Shown in pieces: positions 7,356 through 13,978 of a DNA stretch of 18,038 bases (its first letter is position 1; each line of letters starts with the position of its first letter). This DNA is from JBBSBY01 sp038250835 (GTDB lineage: Bacteria > Desulfobacterota > Desulfomonilia > Desulfomonilales > Desulfomonilaceae). The stretch covers positions 1-18,038 of the forward strand of contig JBBSBY010000073.1 in the NCBI GenBank assembly GCA_038250835.1, read 5' to 3'. The translations under genes and the position numbers were made by a program. The notes beneath the pieces were generated by a model. It had not been told where the DNA came from and did not search any database. It was given only the letters and a program-made list of their open reading frames with translations.

Positions 7356-7718
7356 ATGACTAAACCCGAACTGATTTCATTAATCTCGAAAAAGGCGATG
7401 ATTCCCAAGAAATCCGCAGGAGTGGTTCTGGAAACGATTATAGACACAATCCATACTTCACTAACGGACACTGAGGGTAAAATTCGTATTTCCGACCTGG
7501 GAACTTTTAAGGTAATCAAGGTTAATGCTCGTAAAGGCGTTAATCCCAGAACCGGCAAAGACATGATCATTCCTGAAATGCGATTGGCTAGATTTTATCC
7601 CGCAAAATCGTTGCGCCAAGCAATTCGAGATAACGATAACAAAACCGAAAGCAAAACTAAAACTAAAACTAAAACTAAAACCCAAAGCAAAAGCGAAAGC
7701 AAAAGCAAAAGGGCTTAA
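7356..7718 (+). CDS. HU/IHF-family DNA-binding protein with lysine-rich C-terminal tail
   Basis: From ATG 7356, behind the ribosome site AAAGGAGC, the protein has 120 residues. Residues 1-91 form a complete HU/IHF fold: helical N-terminus MTKPELISLISKKAMIPKKSA, beta strands IRISDLGTFKVIKVNARKG, the DNA-embracing arm with NPRTGKDMIIPEMR, and a C-terminal helix PAKSLRQAI. The intercalating proline is kept (VNPRTG), but the Arg of the usual RNP motif is Val. Residues 96-120 are a low-complexity tail alternating Lys with Thr and then Ser, unlike ordinary HU, which stops near 90. The tail resembles histone-H1-like extensions of some bacterial nucleoid proteins and probably increases non-specific DNA binding. 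An ATG at 7269 would add 29 residues unlike HU and has no SD. The gene stands alone between murA and a tRNA. Confidence 0.88.
   Translation: MTKPELISLISKKAMIPKKSAGVVLETIIDTIHTSLTDTEGKIRISDLGTFKVIKVNARKGVNPRTGKDMIIPEMRLARFYPAKSLRQAIRDNDNKTESKTKTKTKTKTQSKSESKSKRA
7653..7682 (+). repeat. Hexanucleotide tandem repeat inside the HU-like gene
   Basis: Four perfect copies of AAAACT (7653-7676) are followed by AAAACC (7677-7682) and then by degenerate AAAAGC-like units to about 7710. In frame this gives alternating Lys-Thr and then Lys-Ser. Since the unit is six bases, gain or loss of copies changes tail length without a frameshift. Confidence 0.85.
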
Positions 7719-7918
7719 AACCGATAACCAAAAAGCTGCGACGAGTTGTTGAGCGCCCCGAAAATGCTAACCACTCCCAGTGTGGGCGCTTACAACACAG
7801 CTGTGGGAGCTTGCCTTAAGCTTCCAGATTTCCGCTGTTCTCATTACTTCAGGTTCACAAATTATCCATGCTTTCAATGAAGCCTGGGGAGTAGTACATC
7901 TACGGAGATGATCAGCTA

Positions 7919-7947
7919 TTGCGAATTTGACGTAAGCAGGGTATATA
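7919..7947 (+). promoter_or_regulatory. Putative promoter of tRNA-Pro
   Basis: TTGCGA (7919-7924) and TATATA (7942-7947) are separated by 17 bp. The predicted transcription start is about 6-8 nt before the first base of the tRNA at 7961, a normal short tRNA leader. Motif match only. Confidence 0.42.
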
Positions 7948-7960
7948 CATGGAGCGACTG

Positions 7961-8038
7961 CGGGGTGTAGCGCAGCCTGGTTAGCGTGCGTGCCTTGGGA
8001 GCACGAGGTCGCCGGTTCGAATCCGGCCACCCCGACCA
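7961..8038 (+). tRNA. tRNA-Pro (anticodon TGG)
   Basis: A complete 78-nt cloverleaf can be folded by eye. The acceptor stem is CGGGGTG/CACCCCG, and the D arm is GCGC/GCGT with the AGCCTGGTTA loop. The anticodon stem CGTGC/GCACG holds the loop CTTGGGA, with anticodon TGG at 7996-7998. The T arm is GCCGG/CCGGC with loop TTCGAAT. The discriminator A is followed by an encoded CCA (8036-8038). It decodes proline CCA/CCG-type codons. No integrase or duplicated tRNA end is seen beside it. Confidence 0.97.
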
Positions 8039-8041
8039 TCG

Positions 8042-8048
8042 TTTTTTT
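8042..8048 (+). terminator. T tract after tRNA-Pro
   Basis: Seven consecutive T residues begin 3 nt after the CCA end. There is no separate hairpin, but the acceptor and T stems directly precede the tract. It may serve as a simple terminator or processing boundary. Confidence 0.35.
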
Positions 8049-8101
8049 GTCTACCAGAACCCGCCGACCATCTCTATTCTCAACTTTCCGGCTGCTTTCT
8101 A

Positions 8102-9286
8102 ATGAATCACGCCACCAAATTCACTCCGGCAATCTCCTCGTTTCGACTACAATTCCTAGTTTTCTTTATTGTGGCCGCCGCTTTTACAAATGTCTATATC
8201 ACTCAGCCCGTGCTTCCAATAATTGAAAATGAGTTCACGGTAGGCGCTACCAAGGCGTCTCTCACAATATCCGCCTTGATTTTTGGGATAGCCCTGTCCA
8301 ATCTTCCCTGGGGCGGCGCAGCAGATAAGTTTTCGATCAAACCAATAATTCTGATCGGCGGGGTTGTTGTAGCTGCAGCGGGTATTTTTTGCGCAGCTTC
8401 CGAATCCATTGAAGCCTTGATTGTCGGCCGCCTTATCCAAGGTCTATTTATCCCTTGCGCTACTACTTGCGTGGCGGCTTATTTATCAAAAACATTGCCT
8501 CGGGAACGTCTGAACGTGGTGATGGGATCTTACGTCGCCGCAACAGTTGCCGGCGGACTGGGCGGCCGCCTCATAGGCGGGTTTATACACCCACCGCTAC
8601 ACTGGCGATACGCTGTTTTAACGGCGGCCGTTTTGATATTGGTCGCTACCGTATCGGCATTCCATTTCCTTCCGGAGCCGGAAAAGCGCGCGATTTCAGA
8701 AACCGATTCGGTTGGGTTTCTGTCCCTATTATACCGACCCGAGCTAATTCGCATATTCCTGGTGGTTTTCAGCGCCTTTTTTGTGTTTTCCTCCGTTTTC
8801 AACTATTTACCGTTCTATCTCTCTGCGGCCCCGCTAAGTGTTTCGACTCAGTTGATTACCTTTATGTACGTGTCGTATTTGGTAGGCATATTTATCGGAC
8901 CTCTTGCCGGACGGCTCAGCAATAGAATCGGCTCCGGGATGACCATGGCCCTTGGATCATTGCTTTTGGGTTTATCTTTGGCGGCGACACTAATCCAATC
9001 CCTTCCCACTATTGCCATATGCCTCATTGGAATTTGCGGAGGTTTTTTCTCCATCCACGCATCCGCTGTGGGAACTTTGAATACACGGGTCAAATCAGGA
9101 TCAGGTAGGGCGAACTCTTTGTACGTTCTTTTCTATTATATCGGCGGTTTTGCAGGTATAAGCTCAACCGGTTGGATGTACAGTATGTTCGGTTGGCCGG
9201 GACTCGTCCTCACGGGGCTTTTCGCTCTGATAATTCCGCTAACGATCGGTATTTGGGAAATAAGGGCCGCTTCTCCGGTAAACTAA
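8102..9286 (+). CDS. MFS transporter, probably a drug/metabolite efflux permease (YnfM/AraJ-like)
   Basis: The 394-residue protein is hydrophobic throughout, with about 12 predicted membrane helices. The MFS A-motif region between helices 2 and 3 reads GGAADKFSIKPIILIGG. Helices 4-5 carry GRLIQGLFIPCATTCVAAYLSKTLPRERLNVVMGSY, which resembles the YnfM/AraJ branch of proton-driven efflux permeases, and GPLAGRLSNRIGSGMTMALG is the second-half equivalent of the A motif. The short charged stretch at residues 194-206 fits the central cytoplasmic loop. Substrate cannot be told from sequence. ATG 8102 is used; it has no clear ribosome site. It lies 63 bp after the tRNA and 229 bp before the glycosyltransferases, so it seems an independent gene. 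That 229-bp gap contains inverted repeats, annotated separately, and a weak TTGACT (9354-9359) without a convincing -10. Confidence 0.87.
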   Translation: MNHATKFTPAISSFRLQFLVFFIVAAAFTNVYITQPVLPIIENEFTVGATKASLTISALIFGIALSNLPWGGAADKFSIKPIILIGGVVVAAAGIFCAASESIEALIVGRLIQGLFIPCATTCVAAYLSKTLPRERLNVVMGSYVAATVAGGLGGRLIGGFIHPPLHWRYAVLTAAVLILVATVSAFHFLPEPEKRAISETDSVGFLSLLYRPELIRIFLVVFSAFFVFSSVFNYLPFYLSAAPLSVSTQLITFMYVSYLVGIFIGPLAGRLSNRIGSGMTMALGSLLLGLSLAATLIQSLPTIAICLIGICGGFFSIHASAVGTLNTRVKSGSGRANSLYVLFYYIGGFAGISSTGWMYSMFGWPGLVLTGLFALIIPLTIGIWEIRAASPVN

Positions 9287-9430
9287 GATTAGTGACCTTT
9301 TCTCCTGGTCCTGGGGATAAAAATCGCGCCTGAGGAAATAGAATGAATCTAAGTTGACTTTCAACCGGCGTTAAATTATTTGTGGATGGTACCTAGTTTT
9401 CGCGGCAGTTCTACTCCCCGGTGATTAGTT

Positions 9431-9445
9431 GTAATTGAAAATTAC
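9431..9445. repeat. Short perfect inverted repeat upstream of the glycosyltransferase genes
   Basis: GTAATT (9431-9436), a 3-nt spacer GAA, and AATTAC (9440-9445). It could be a small hairpin or an operator-like palindrome. It overlaps by four bases the left arm of a longer-range inverted repeat that reaches the start of the GT4 gene. Confidence 0.45.
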
Positions 9446-9509
9446 ATTCCCACACCTATCGACCTGCCCGATCGTGGACGAATACGAATAGTCTCTCTTT
9501 GGAATGTAA
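9442..9509. repeat. Long-range inverted repeat in the GT4 leader
   Basis: TTACATTCC (9442-9450) and GGAATGTAA (9501-9509) are exact reverse complements, nine bases each, with 50 bases between. The right arm lies 6 nt before ATG 9516 and includes the only SD-like bases (GGA), so pairing could hide the ribosome site. It could equally be a split operator or chance. Confidence 0.4.
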
Positions 9510-9515
9510 CGAATT

Positions 9516-10640
9516 ATGGAATTAGTTTTTACAGGAGAATTTCCTCCCGTGCGCGGTGGAATAGGAACTTTTCTGCATTCGCGCTGCGAGGCGCCGCCTA
9601 GCGACGGTCTGCGAATCCTTGCCCCTGATCTCGACCCGACTCATGACTGGGATGACGCTTCGCCTCTGAATATTTCCCGTTTCAAATATGCGCATGGCGG
9701 GTCATCACACTTGAGGATCAAGCAACTGTGGTGGAGCTATTCCGCGCTAAAAGCCGAGCTTGGCCGAACTGATTACAGGTTGGTAACGGCGAGTTTCGCT
9801 TTGCCGTTCGGTTGGGTGGCGGTTCAGTTAAGGAAATTCGGCTACAAAATCGCGGTATTCTGCCACGGCAATGATATCATCAGGCCGCTATTCCATAAAT
9901 CCACACAATACCTTTACAACTACACAATGAAACATGTGGATTTGTATATCGCCAATAGTTCAATCACTGCTGATAAATTAGATTGTCAGGGCAGAGATCC
10001 GAAGAAAATCGTAGTCATACATCCTCCAGTTAATCCGCTGTTATTTCATCCAGGAATAGACGCCTCACGGCTCAGAGAGTCATTGATTAAACGCGGCGGC
10101 CCTATGATTCTCACGGTATCTCGCTTAGACGATCAACGTAAAGGTATCGATACTGTAATCAGACTGTTGCCTAGATTGATCCGCAAACACCCTGAGCTTT
10201 GCTATTTGGTTGTCGGAGAAGGACCCGACATGCCTTACCTATTAAATTGCGCTCGAGATTCAGGCGTTGAACGACACGTGAAATTTTGTGGCGCAGTTAT
10301 GGAAAACGATCTACCCATGTTTTACGCGGCCTGTGATCTATTTATTTTACTATCGAAATCTATGCCGGAAATCGGCTCTTATGAAGGTTTCGGCATCGTC
10401 TACAGAGAAGCCATGGCTTGCGGGGCCCCCACCATTGTATCTAATGAGGCCGGCGCACGCGAAATGATTACCCCCGGAGAAAATGGGTTGTTAGTGGATC
10501 CCAACGATCCTGATGATGCGTTTCGAGCAATCATCAAATTACTTGGAAACTCTAAGCAGGCCCAGGAACTCGGTCTACGTGGCGCCGAAACGGCTCTGAA
10601 ACATGCGGATTGGTCACCTCTCAATGAATTTGGATTTTAA
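9516..10640 (+). CDS. GT4-family glycosyltransferase (GT-B fold)
   Basis: The 374-residue protein matches retaining GT4 enzymes. The N-terminal acceptor domain begins MELVFTGEFPPVRGGIGTFL with the glycine-rich loop GGIG and continues to FCHGNDIIRPLF. The C-terminal nucleotide-sugar domain has ILTVSRLDDQRKGIDTVI, YLVVGEGPD, VKFCGAV and AACDLFILLS. The E-x7-E motif is present (E290 in EGFG, E298 in REAMACG), followed by PTIVSNEAGAREMITPGENGLLV. It probably adds a sugar to a polysaccharide or glycolipid at the inner face of the membrane; donor and acceptor are unknown. The ribosome site is weak (GGA 12 nt upstream). Its 3' end overlaps the next gene, so the two form one cassette. The C-terminus is slightly short after HADWSP but not clearly truncated. 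Confidence 0.9.
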   Translation: MELVFTGEFPPVRGGIGTFLHSRCEAPPSDGLRILAPDLDPTHDWDDASPLNISRFKYAHGGSSHLRIKQLWWSYSALKAELGRTDYRLVTASFALPFGWVAVQLRKFGYKIAVFCHGNDIIRPLFHKSTQYLYNYTMKHVDLYIANSSITADKLDCQGRDPKKIVVIHPPVNPLLFHPGIDASRLRESLIKRGGPMILTVSRLDDQRKGIDTVIRLLPRLIRKHPELCYLVVGEGPDMPYLLNCARDSGVERHVKFCGAVMENDLPMFYAACDLFILLSKSMPEIGSYEGFGIVYREAMACGAPTIVSNEAGAREMITPGENGLLVDPNDPDDAFRAIIKLLGNSKQAQELGLRGAETALKHADWSPLNEFGF

Positions 10641-11736
10641 GAGCTTACCATTCAACGACTCTTTTGAAAACACAATAACTAACCCTCCAAAACCACTTGT
10701 CTCTATCATAGCGCCATGTAGAAATGAAATTGATCATATTGAAACTTTTGTGAAAAATGTTCTTGCGCAGGAACATTCGGAATCGTGGTATTTCGAGCTG
10801 ATAGTCGCAGATGGTATGAGCGATGACGGAACCTGGGAACGTCTGCAGGACTTACGCCGGCTGGACTCCAGAATTCGAGTGATCAGGAACCCGAAGCAAT
10901 CCACCCCCGCGGGATTGAATGCCGCCATTAATCTATCCAACGGGTCCATCATAGCAAGGATGGATGTTCATACTGAATATGAGCCTGATTATCTTCAAAA
11001 ATGTTTGAGCACAATGGAGTCGACCGGCGCCGATAACGTAGGAGGCCCGCAGCGCGCTAGATCGGACTCTTACTTTCGAGCCGCTGTAGCGTTGTGTCAT
11101 CATTCTCGATTCGGAAGCGGGGGAGGGAAGTCCCACGCGCAAAATTTCACCGGGTGGGTGGATACCGTCTACCTTGGCTGTTGGCGTAAGGAAACTCTTG
11201 TTGCGTTAGGTTTTTTTGACGAAGAACTGGTACGGAATCAGGACGATGAATTGAACTTGCGGCTGACTCGAGCCGGCGGCAGAATTTGGCAATCTCCTGA
11301 AATTAAATCATGGTATTACCCTCGACGAAAACTATCGGAGCTCTACAAACAGTATCAGCAGTACGGTTATTGGAAGGTAAGAGTTATTCAAAAACACCGA
11401 ATACCCGCTTCAGTTCGACATCTAGTTCCGGCAGGTTTTCTATCGTCTTTGATCGTTCTTTCCCTGCTTTCATTTTGCAATGCGTTTTTCTTGTATCTCT
11501 TATCAGCTCTCCTCGGGATATACATTCTCGCCTCAATTTTCTCGGCGCTTGCCATATGCCTATCTAAGGATAATGTGAAGTATTTCCCGATCATGCCTCT
11601 GATTTTCGGCGCCTGTCACTTCGGTTATGGATTGGGTTTTCTTGCAGGTTGTATAGATTTTACTCTGTTGAAAGGCAAGAACGCTGATTCATTTTCCGAT
11701 TTGTCCAGGGGACAACCACCGCACGGAATGTCTTGA
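10603..11736 (+). CDS. GT2-family membrane glycosyltransferase, ExoA-like
   Basis: The 377-residue protein has a GT-A domain at about 30-240: VSIIAPCRNE, the nucleotide-binding VADGMSDDGT (D70-T77), the metal-site variant MDVH (D121, H123 in ARMDVHTEYEPDYL), the catalytic QDDE at 213-216, and QYQQYGYWK at 250-258 in place of a QxxRW box. Three hydrophobic segments follow (about 275-293, 295-320 and 327-352). This layout is that of ExoA-type enzymes of succinoglycan-like exopolysaccharide synthesis. The start may be ATG 10603 (38-bp overlap with the GT4 gene) or ATG 10624 (17-bp overlap, protein seven residues shorter); neither has a clear SD, which fits translational coupling. No polymerase or export gene is adjacent. 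Confidence 0.9.
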   Translation: MRIGHLSMNLDFKSLPFNDSFENTITNPPKPLVSIIAPCRNEIDHIETFVKNVLAQEHSESWYFELIVADGMSDDGTWERLQDLRRLDSRIRVIRNPKQSTPAGLNAAINLSNGSIIARMDVHTEYEPDYLQKCLSTMESTGADNVGGPQRARSDSYFRAAVALCHHSRFGSGGGKSHAQNFTGWVDTVYLGCWRKETLVALGFFDEELVRNQDDELNLRLTRAGGRIWQSPEIKSWYYPRRKLSELYKQYQQYGYWKVRVIQKHRIPASVRHLVPAGFLSSLIVLSLLSFCNAFFLYLLSALLGIYILASIFSALAICLSKDNVKYFPIMPLIFGACHFGYGLGFLAGCIDFTLLKGKNADSFSDLSRGQPPHGMS

Positions 11737-11821
11737 GAGTAGTACTAGATACCAGTTGAAATTATTAGAATTTTGTAACCTTCTTGAGTATTGATTGTCA
11801 GAATTATTTGGAGTTCAACAC

Positions 11822-11851
11822 TTGACTTGAAAACCAATAACTTACTATATT
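11822..11851 (+). promoter_or_regulatory. Putative sigma-70 promoter of the Fe-S flavoprotein gene
   Basis: TTGACT (11822-11827) and TATATT (11846-11851) are separated by 18 bp, one of the better consensus matches in the window. It gives a leader of about 55 nt before the SD-backed ATG at 11915. It lies in the 178-bp gap after the glycosyltransferase pair and suggests the flavoprotein is transcribed on its own. Confidence 0.5.
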
Positions 11852-11914
11852 AACAGACGCCTACCTTCATCCGCAGATCTCTGCGATGTTCCGATCCGTT
11901 TTGGAGGATTCCTA

Positions 11915-13828
11915 ATGAGTTCCAATTTGCTGTTCACGCCCGGTCCCGGGGCGGACAAATCCCATATTGTTTATGAAGCTGACGGCCTTAAACGCCAATC
12001 ATCCGCCCCTTGCCAACTTAATTGTCCGGCGGGCATAGACATTCCATCATATATTGCTCTAATTGGCCAAGGTAAGTACGACGAAGCCATTGAAGTTATA
12101 CGTGAAGATAATCCTTTTCCATGGGTGTGCGGTCTCATCTGTCCAAATCCCTGTGAGCAGTGGTGTCAACGACGTTACCTTGATAAAGCTATTTGTATAA
12201 AAGACCTCAAAGGTTTGGCCGCCAAAATCGTCATGTCCGGTAAAGGCTACAAAAATCCCGAACCTGAAAATCATTACGATGAACGGGTCGCCGTGATTGG
12301 GGCCGGCCCGGCGGGACTGAGTTCCGCTTTTTATTTGGCCCATACAGGGTATAAAGTAACTGTGTTTGAAGCTTTTCCTCAACCCGGGGGAATGTTGGTC
12401 ACCGGCATTCCGGAATACAGATTGCCCCGGGAGTTGGTCCATAGAGAAATAGAATCAATCCGAGAAATGGGTGTTGAAATTGTCGTTAATACACCTGTGG
12501 GTAAAGACCTGACTTTAGACCAGCTCAGGAAAGACGGCTATAAAGCTTTTTTCCTGGGAATCGGCGCCTGGAAGAGCAGCCGATTGGGAATTGAAGGTGA
12601 AAAAGAATTCGCCCAGGTGATTGATGTTTTAAACTTTTTAAAGGAAATATCTTTTGGCCAAAAGACCAAACCGGCTGACCGCGTAGCAATCATCGGCGGC
12701 GGAAACGCGGCCATAGACGCCGCAAGAACCTGCGTGCGGCTCGGATGTTCTTCGGTCAATGTTTTATATAGACGCACAAGATCTGAGATGCCGGCGCACT
12801 TTGAGGAAATCATTCAGGCCGCTGAAGAAGGAGTTCATTTCCATCAACTTACTATTCCCATGCGTATATTGGGCTCAGACAATGATGTTGAGGGTATCGA
12901 ATGCGTGACCGCCACTCTTGGAGAGCCCGACGCTTCCGGACGGCGCAGGCCCATTCCCACTCCGGACACTGAGTACGTTATTCCGGTGGAAGCGGTAATT
13001 TCCGCTATTGGCCAAAGCCCCCATGTGCTCGATTTACCAGGTCTCGGAGACCTTGACCTCACAAAGCGTCAGACTATCAAAGTTGGTTTGATGAGCCAAA
13101 GAACCAACATTGAGGACGTGTTCGCAGGCGGGGACGCCGTTACAGGTCCCGCCACGGTTGTCCAGGCAATCGGGTCAGGCAAAAAAGCCGCCGGCGCCAT
13201 TCATCATTTTCTTAGGCGTGAAGAGTTTCCGGCCAGGACCATTCAACGCCCCCACCGAATGGTGGAACCTATCCGCATGACTTACCAGGATAAGGCGTTT
13301 ATTCAGAGACAGGAAATTCCGATAATTAATTTGCAAAAGCGTATGACGACTTTCGATCAAGTTGAATTGGGATTGGATGAAACCGCCGCTCGGCAGGAAG
13401 CCAAACGGTGTATGAGATGTGATATCTGCGAACGTTGCGGAAAATGTGTGGAAGTGTGTACGGATAAGCTTGGAACGTCCGCGATTAAATTTTATCACGC
13501 AGGCGAAAGTTCGCTCGTTTTAAAGGATTACGTGCACGGTTTACCACATTGTATAGGCTGCGGAACCTGCGTGAACATTTGTCCCACGGGCGCTCTTCAG
13601 ATGGAAGATCATGGAGATGAAAGATTGCTTTTGATGTGCGGGACGGTGGTTAATAGAATTAAGATGCAGAAGTGTGATGATTGCGGAGTCTATTTTGCGC
13701 CGAAAATTTTCCTGAAACACATAGCCAAAACAACGGATGTCCCCGGTTTTGGACACGGCGAGAATCTATGCCCTGATTGCAAAAAGGTTCGCCACGCCTA
13801 CAGGATGTCCAGGGGATTGACGCGATAA
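11915..13828 (+). CDS. GltD/NfnB-like FAD-dependent oxidoreductase fused to a C-terminal two-cluster ferredoxin domain
   Basis: The 637-residue protein has ribosome site TTGGAGG 7 nt before ATG. The N-terminal dihydroprymidine-dehydrogenase-like Fe-S domain has C33, C37, C72, C76, C80 and C84. It is followed by an FAD dinucleotide fold (VIGAGPAGLSS from 127), an NAD(P)H fold (IIGGGNAAIDAA from 259) and the FAD closing motif FAGGDAVTGP at 403-412. This core is that of the small subunit of glutamate synthase and of NfnB. The extra C-terminus holds C499/C502/C505/C508/C511/C515 and C546/C549/C552/C556 (CIGCGTCVNICPTGA), a ferredoxin-like pair of [4Fe-4S] sites. It ends in CDDC (587-590) and CPDC (619-622), a possible zinc knuckle. 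It probably moves electrons between NAD(P)H and a ferredoxin or redox complex. No gltB or nfnA is adjacent. Confidence 0.88.
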   Translation: MSSNLLFTPGPGADKSHIVYEADGLKRQSSAPCQLNCPAGIDIPSYIALIGQGKYDEAIEVIREDNPFPWVCGLICPNPCEQWCQRRYLDKAICIKDLKGLAAKIVMSGKGYKNPEPENHYDERVAVIGAGPAGLSSAFYLAHTGYKVTVFEAFPQPGGMLVTGIPEYRLPRELVHREIESIREMGVEIVVNTPVGKDLTLDQLRKDGYKAFFLGIGAWKSSRLGIEGEKEFAQVIDVLNFLKEISFGQKTKPADRVAIIGGGNAAIDAARTCVRLGCSSVNVLYRRTRSEMPAHFEEIIQAAEEGVHFHQLTIPMRILGSDNDVEGIECVTATLGEPDASGRRRPIPTPDTEYVIPVEAVISAIGQSPHVLDLPGLGDLDLTKRQTIKVGLMSQRTNIEDVFAGGDAVTGPATVVQAIGSGKKAAGAIHHFLRREEFPARTIQRPHRMVEPIRMTYQDKAFIQRQEIPIINLQKRMTTFDQVELGLDETAARQEAKRCMRCDICERCGKCVEVCTDKLGTSAIKFYHAGESSLVLKDYVHGLPHCIGCGTCVNICPTGALQMEDHGDERLLLMCGTVVNRIKMQKCDDCGVYFAPKIFLKHIAKTTDVPGFGHGENLCPDCKKVRHAYRMSRGLTR

Positions 13829-13873
13829 ACCCTGAACACACTATTCCCTTTCATAAGAGAGACTGATTAAGGA

Positions 13874-13899
13874 GCTGGGGCAACTTCGGTTGTTCCAGC
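13874..13899 (+). terminator. Hairpin with C(UUCG)G tetraloop between convergent genes
   Basis: GCTGGGGCAAC (13874-13884) pairs with GTTGTTCCAGC (13889-13899) through 11 pairs, two of them G-U. It closes an exceptionally stable C(UUCG)G loop. ATTTT follows at 13905-13909, a weak T tract on the + strand. It lies 45 bp after the flavoprotein stop and 79 bp beyond the convergent operon's last stop, and may stop transcription mainly from the left. Confidence 0.55.
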
Positions 13900-13978
13900 C
13901 GACGATTTTGAATCCGGCGCTGTGAGCGTTTACCTGGAATTCTTCCCTTTTAATTCTCCGTCGCACAAGAAGCTGATA

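Noticed and set aside
7774..7825. Inverted repeats CTCCCA...TGGGAG and GGAGCTT...AAGCTTCC after the HU-like gene
   Set aside because: The arms are short or bulged and compete with each other, and no T tract follows. They may form a weak terminator but cannot be supported as one.
7767..8039. 90-residue - strand reading frame whose product contains GVAGFEPATSCSQGTHANQAALHP
   Set aside because: This is the well-known false protein produced by translating the antisense of a tRNA. The frame crosses tRNA-Pro at 7961-8038 and has no other support.
7961..8048. tRNA-Pro as an integration (att) site of a genomic island
   Set aside because: No integrase, no duplicated tRNA 3' end and no change in gene style is visible in the following 10 kb.
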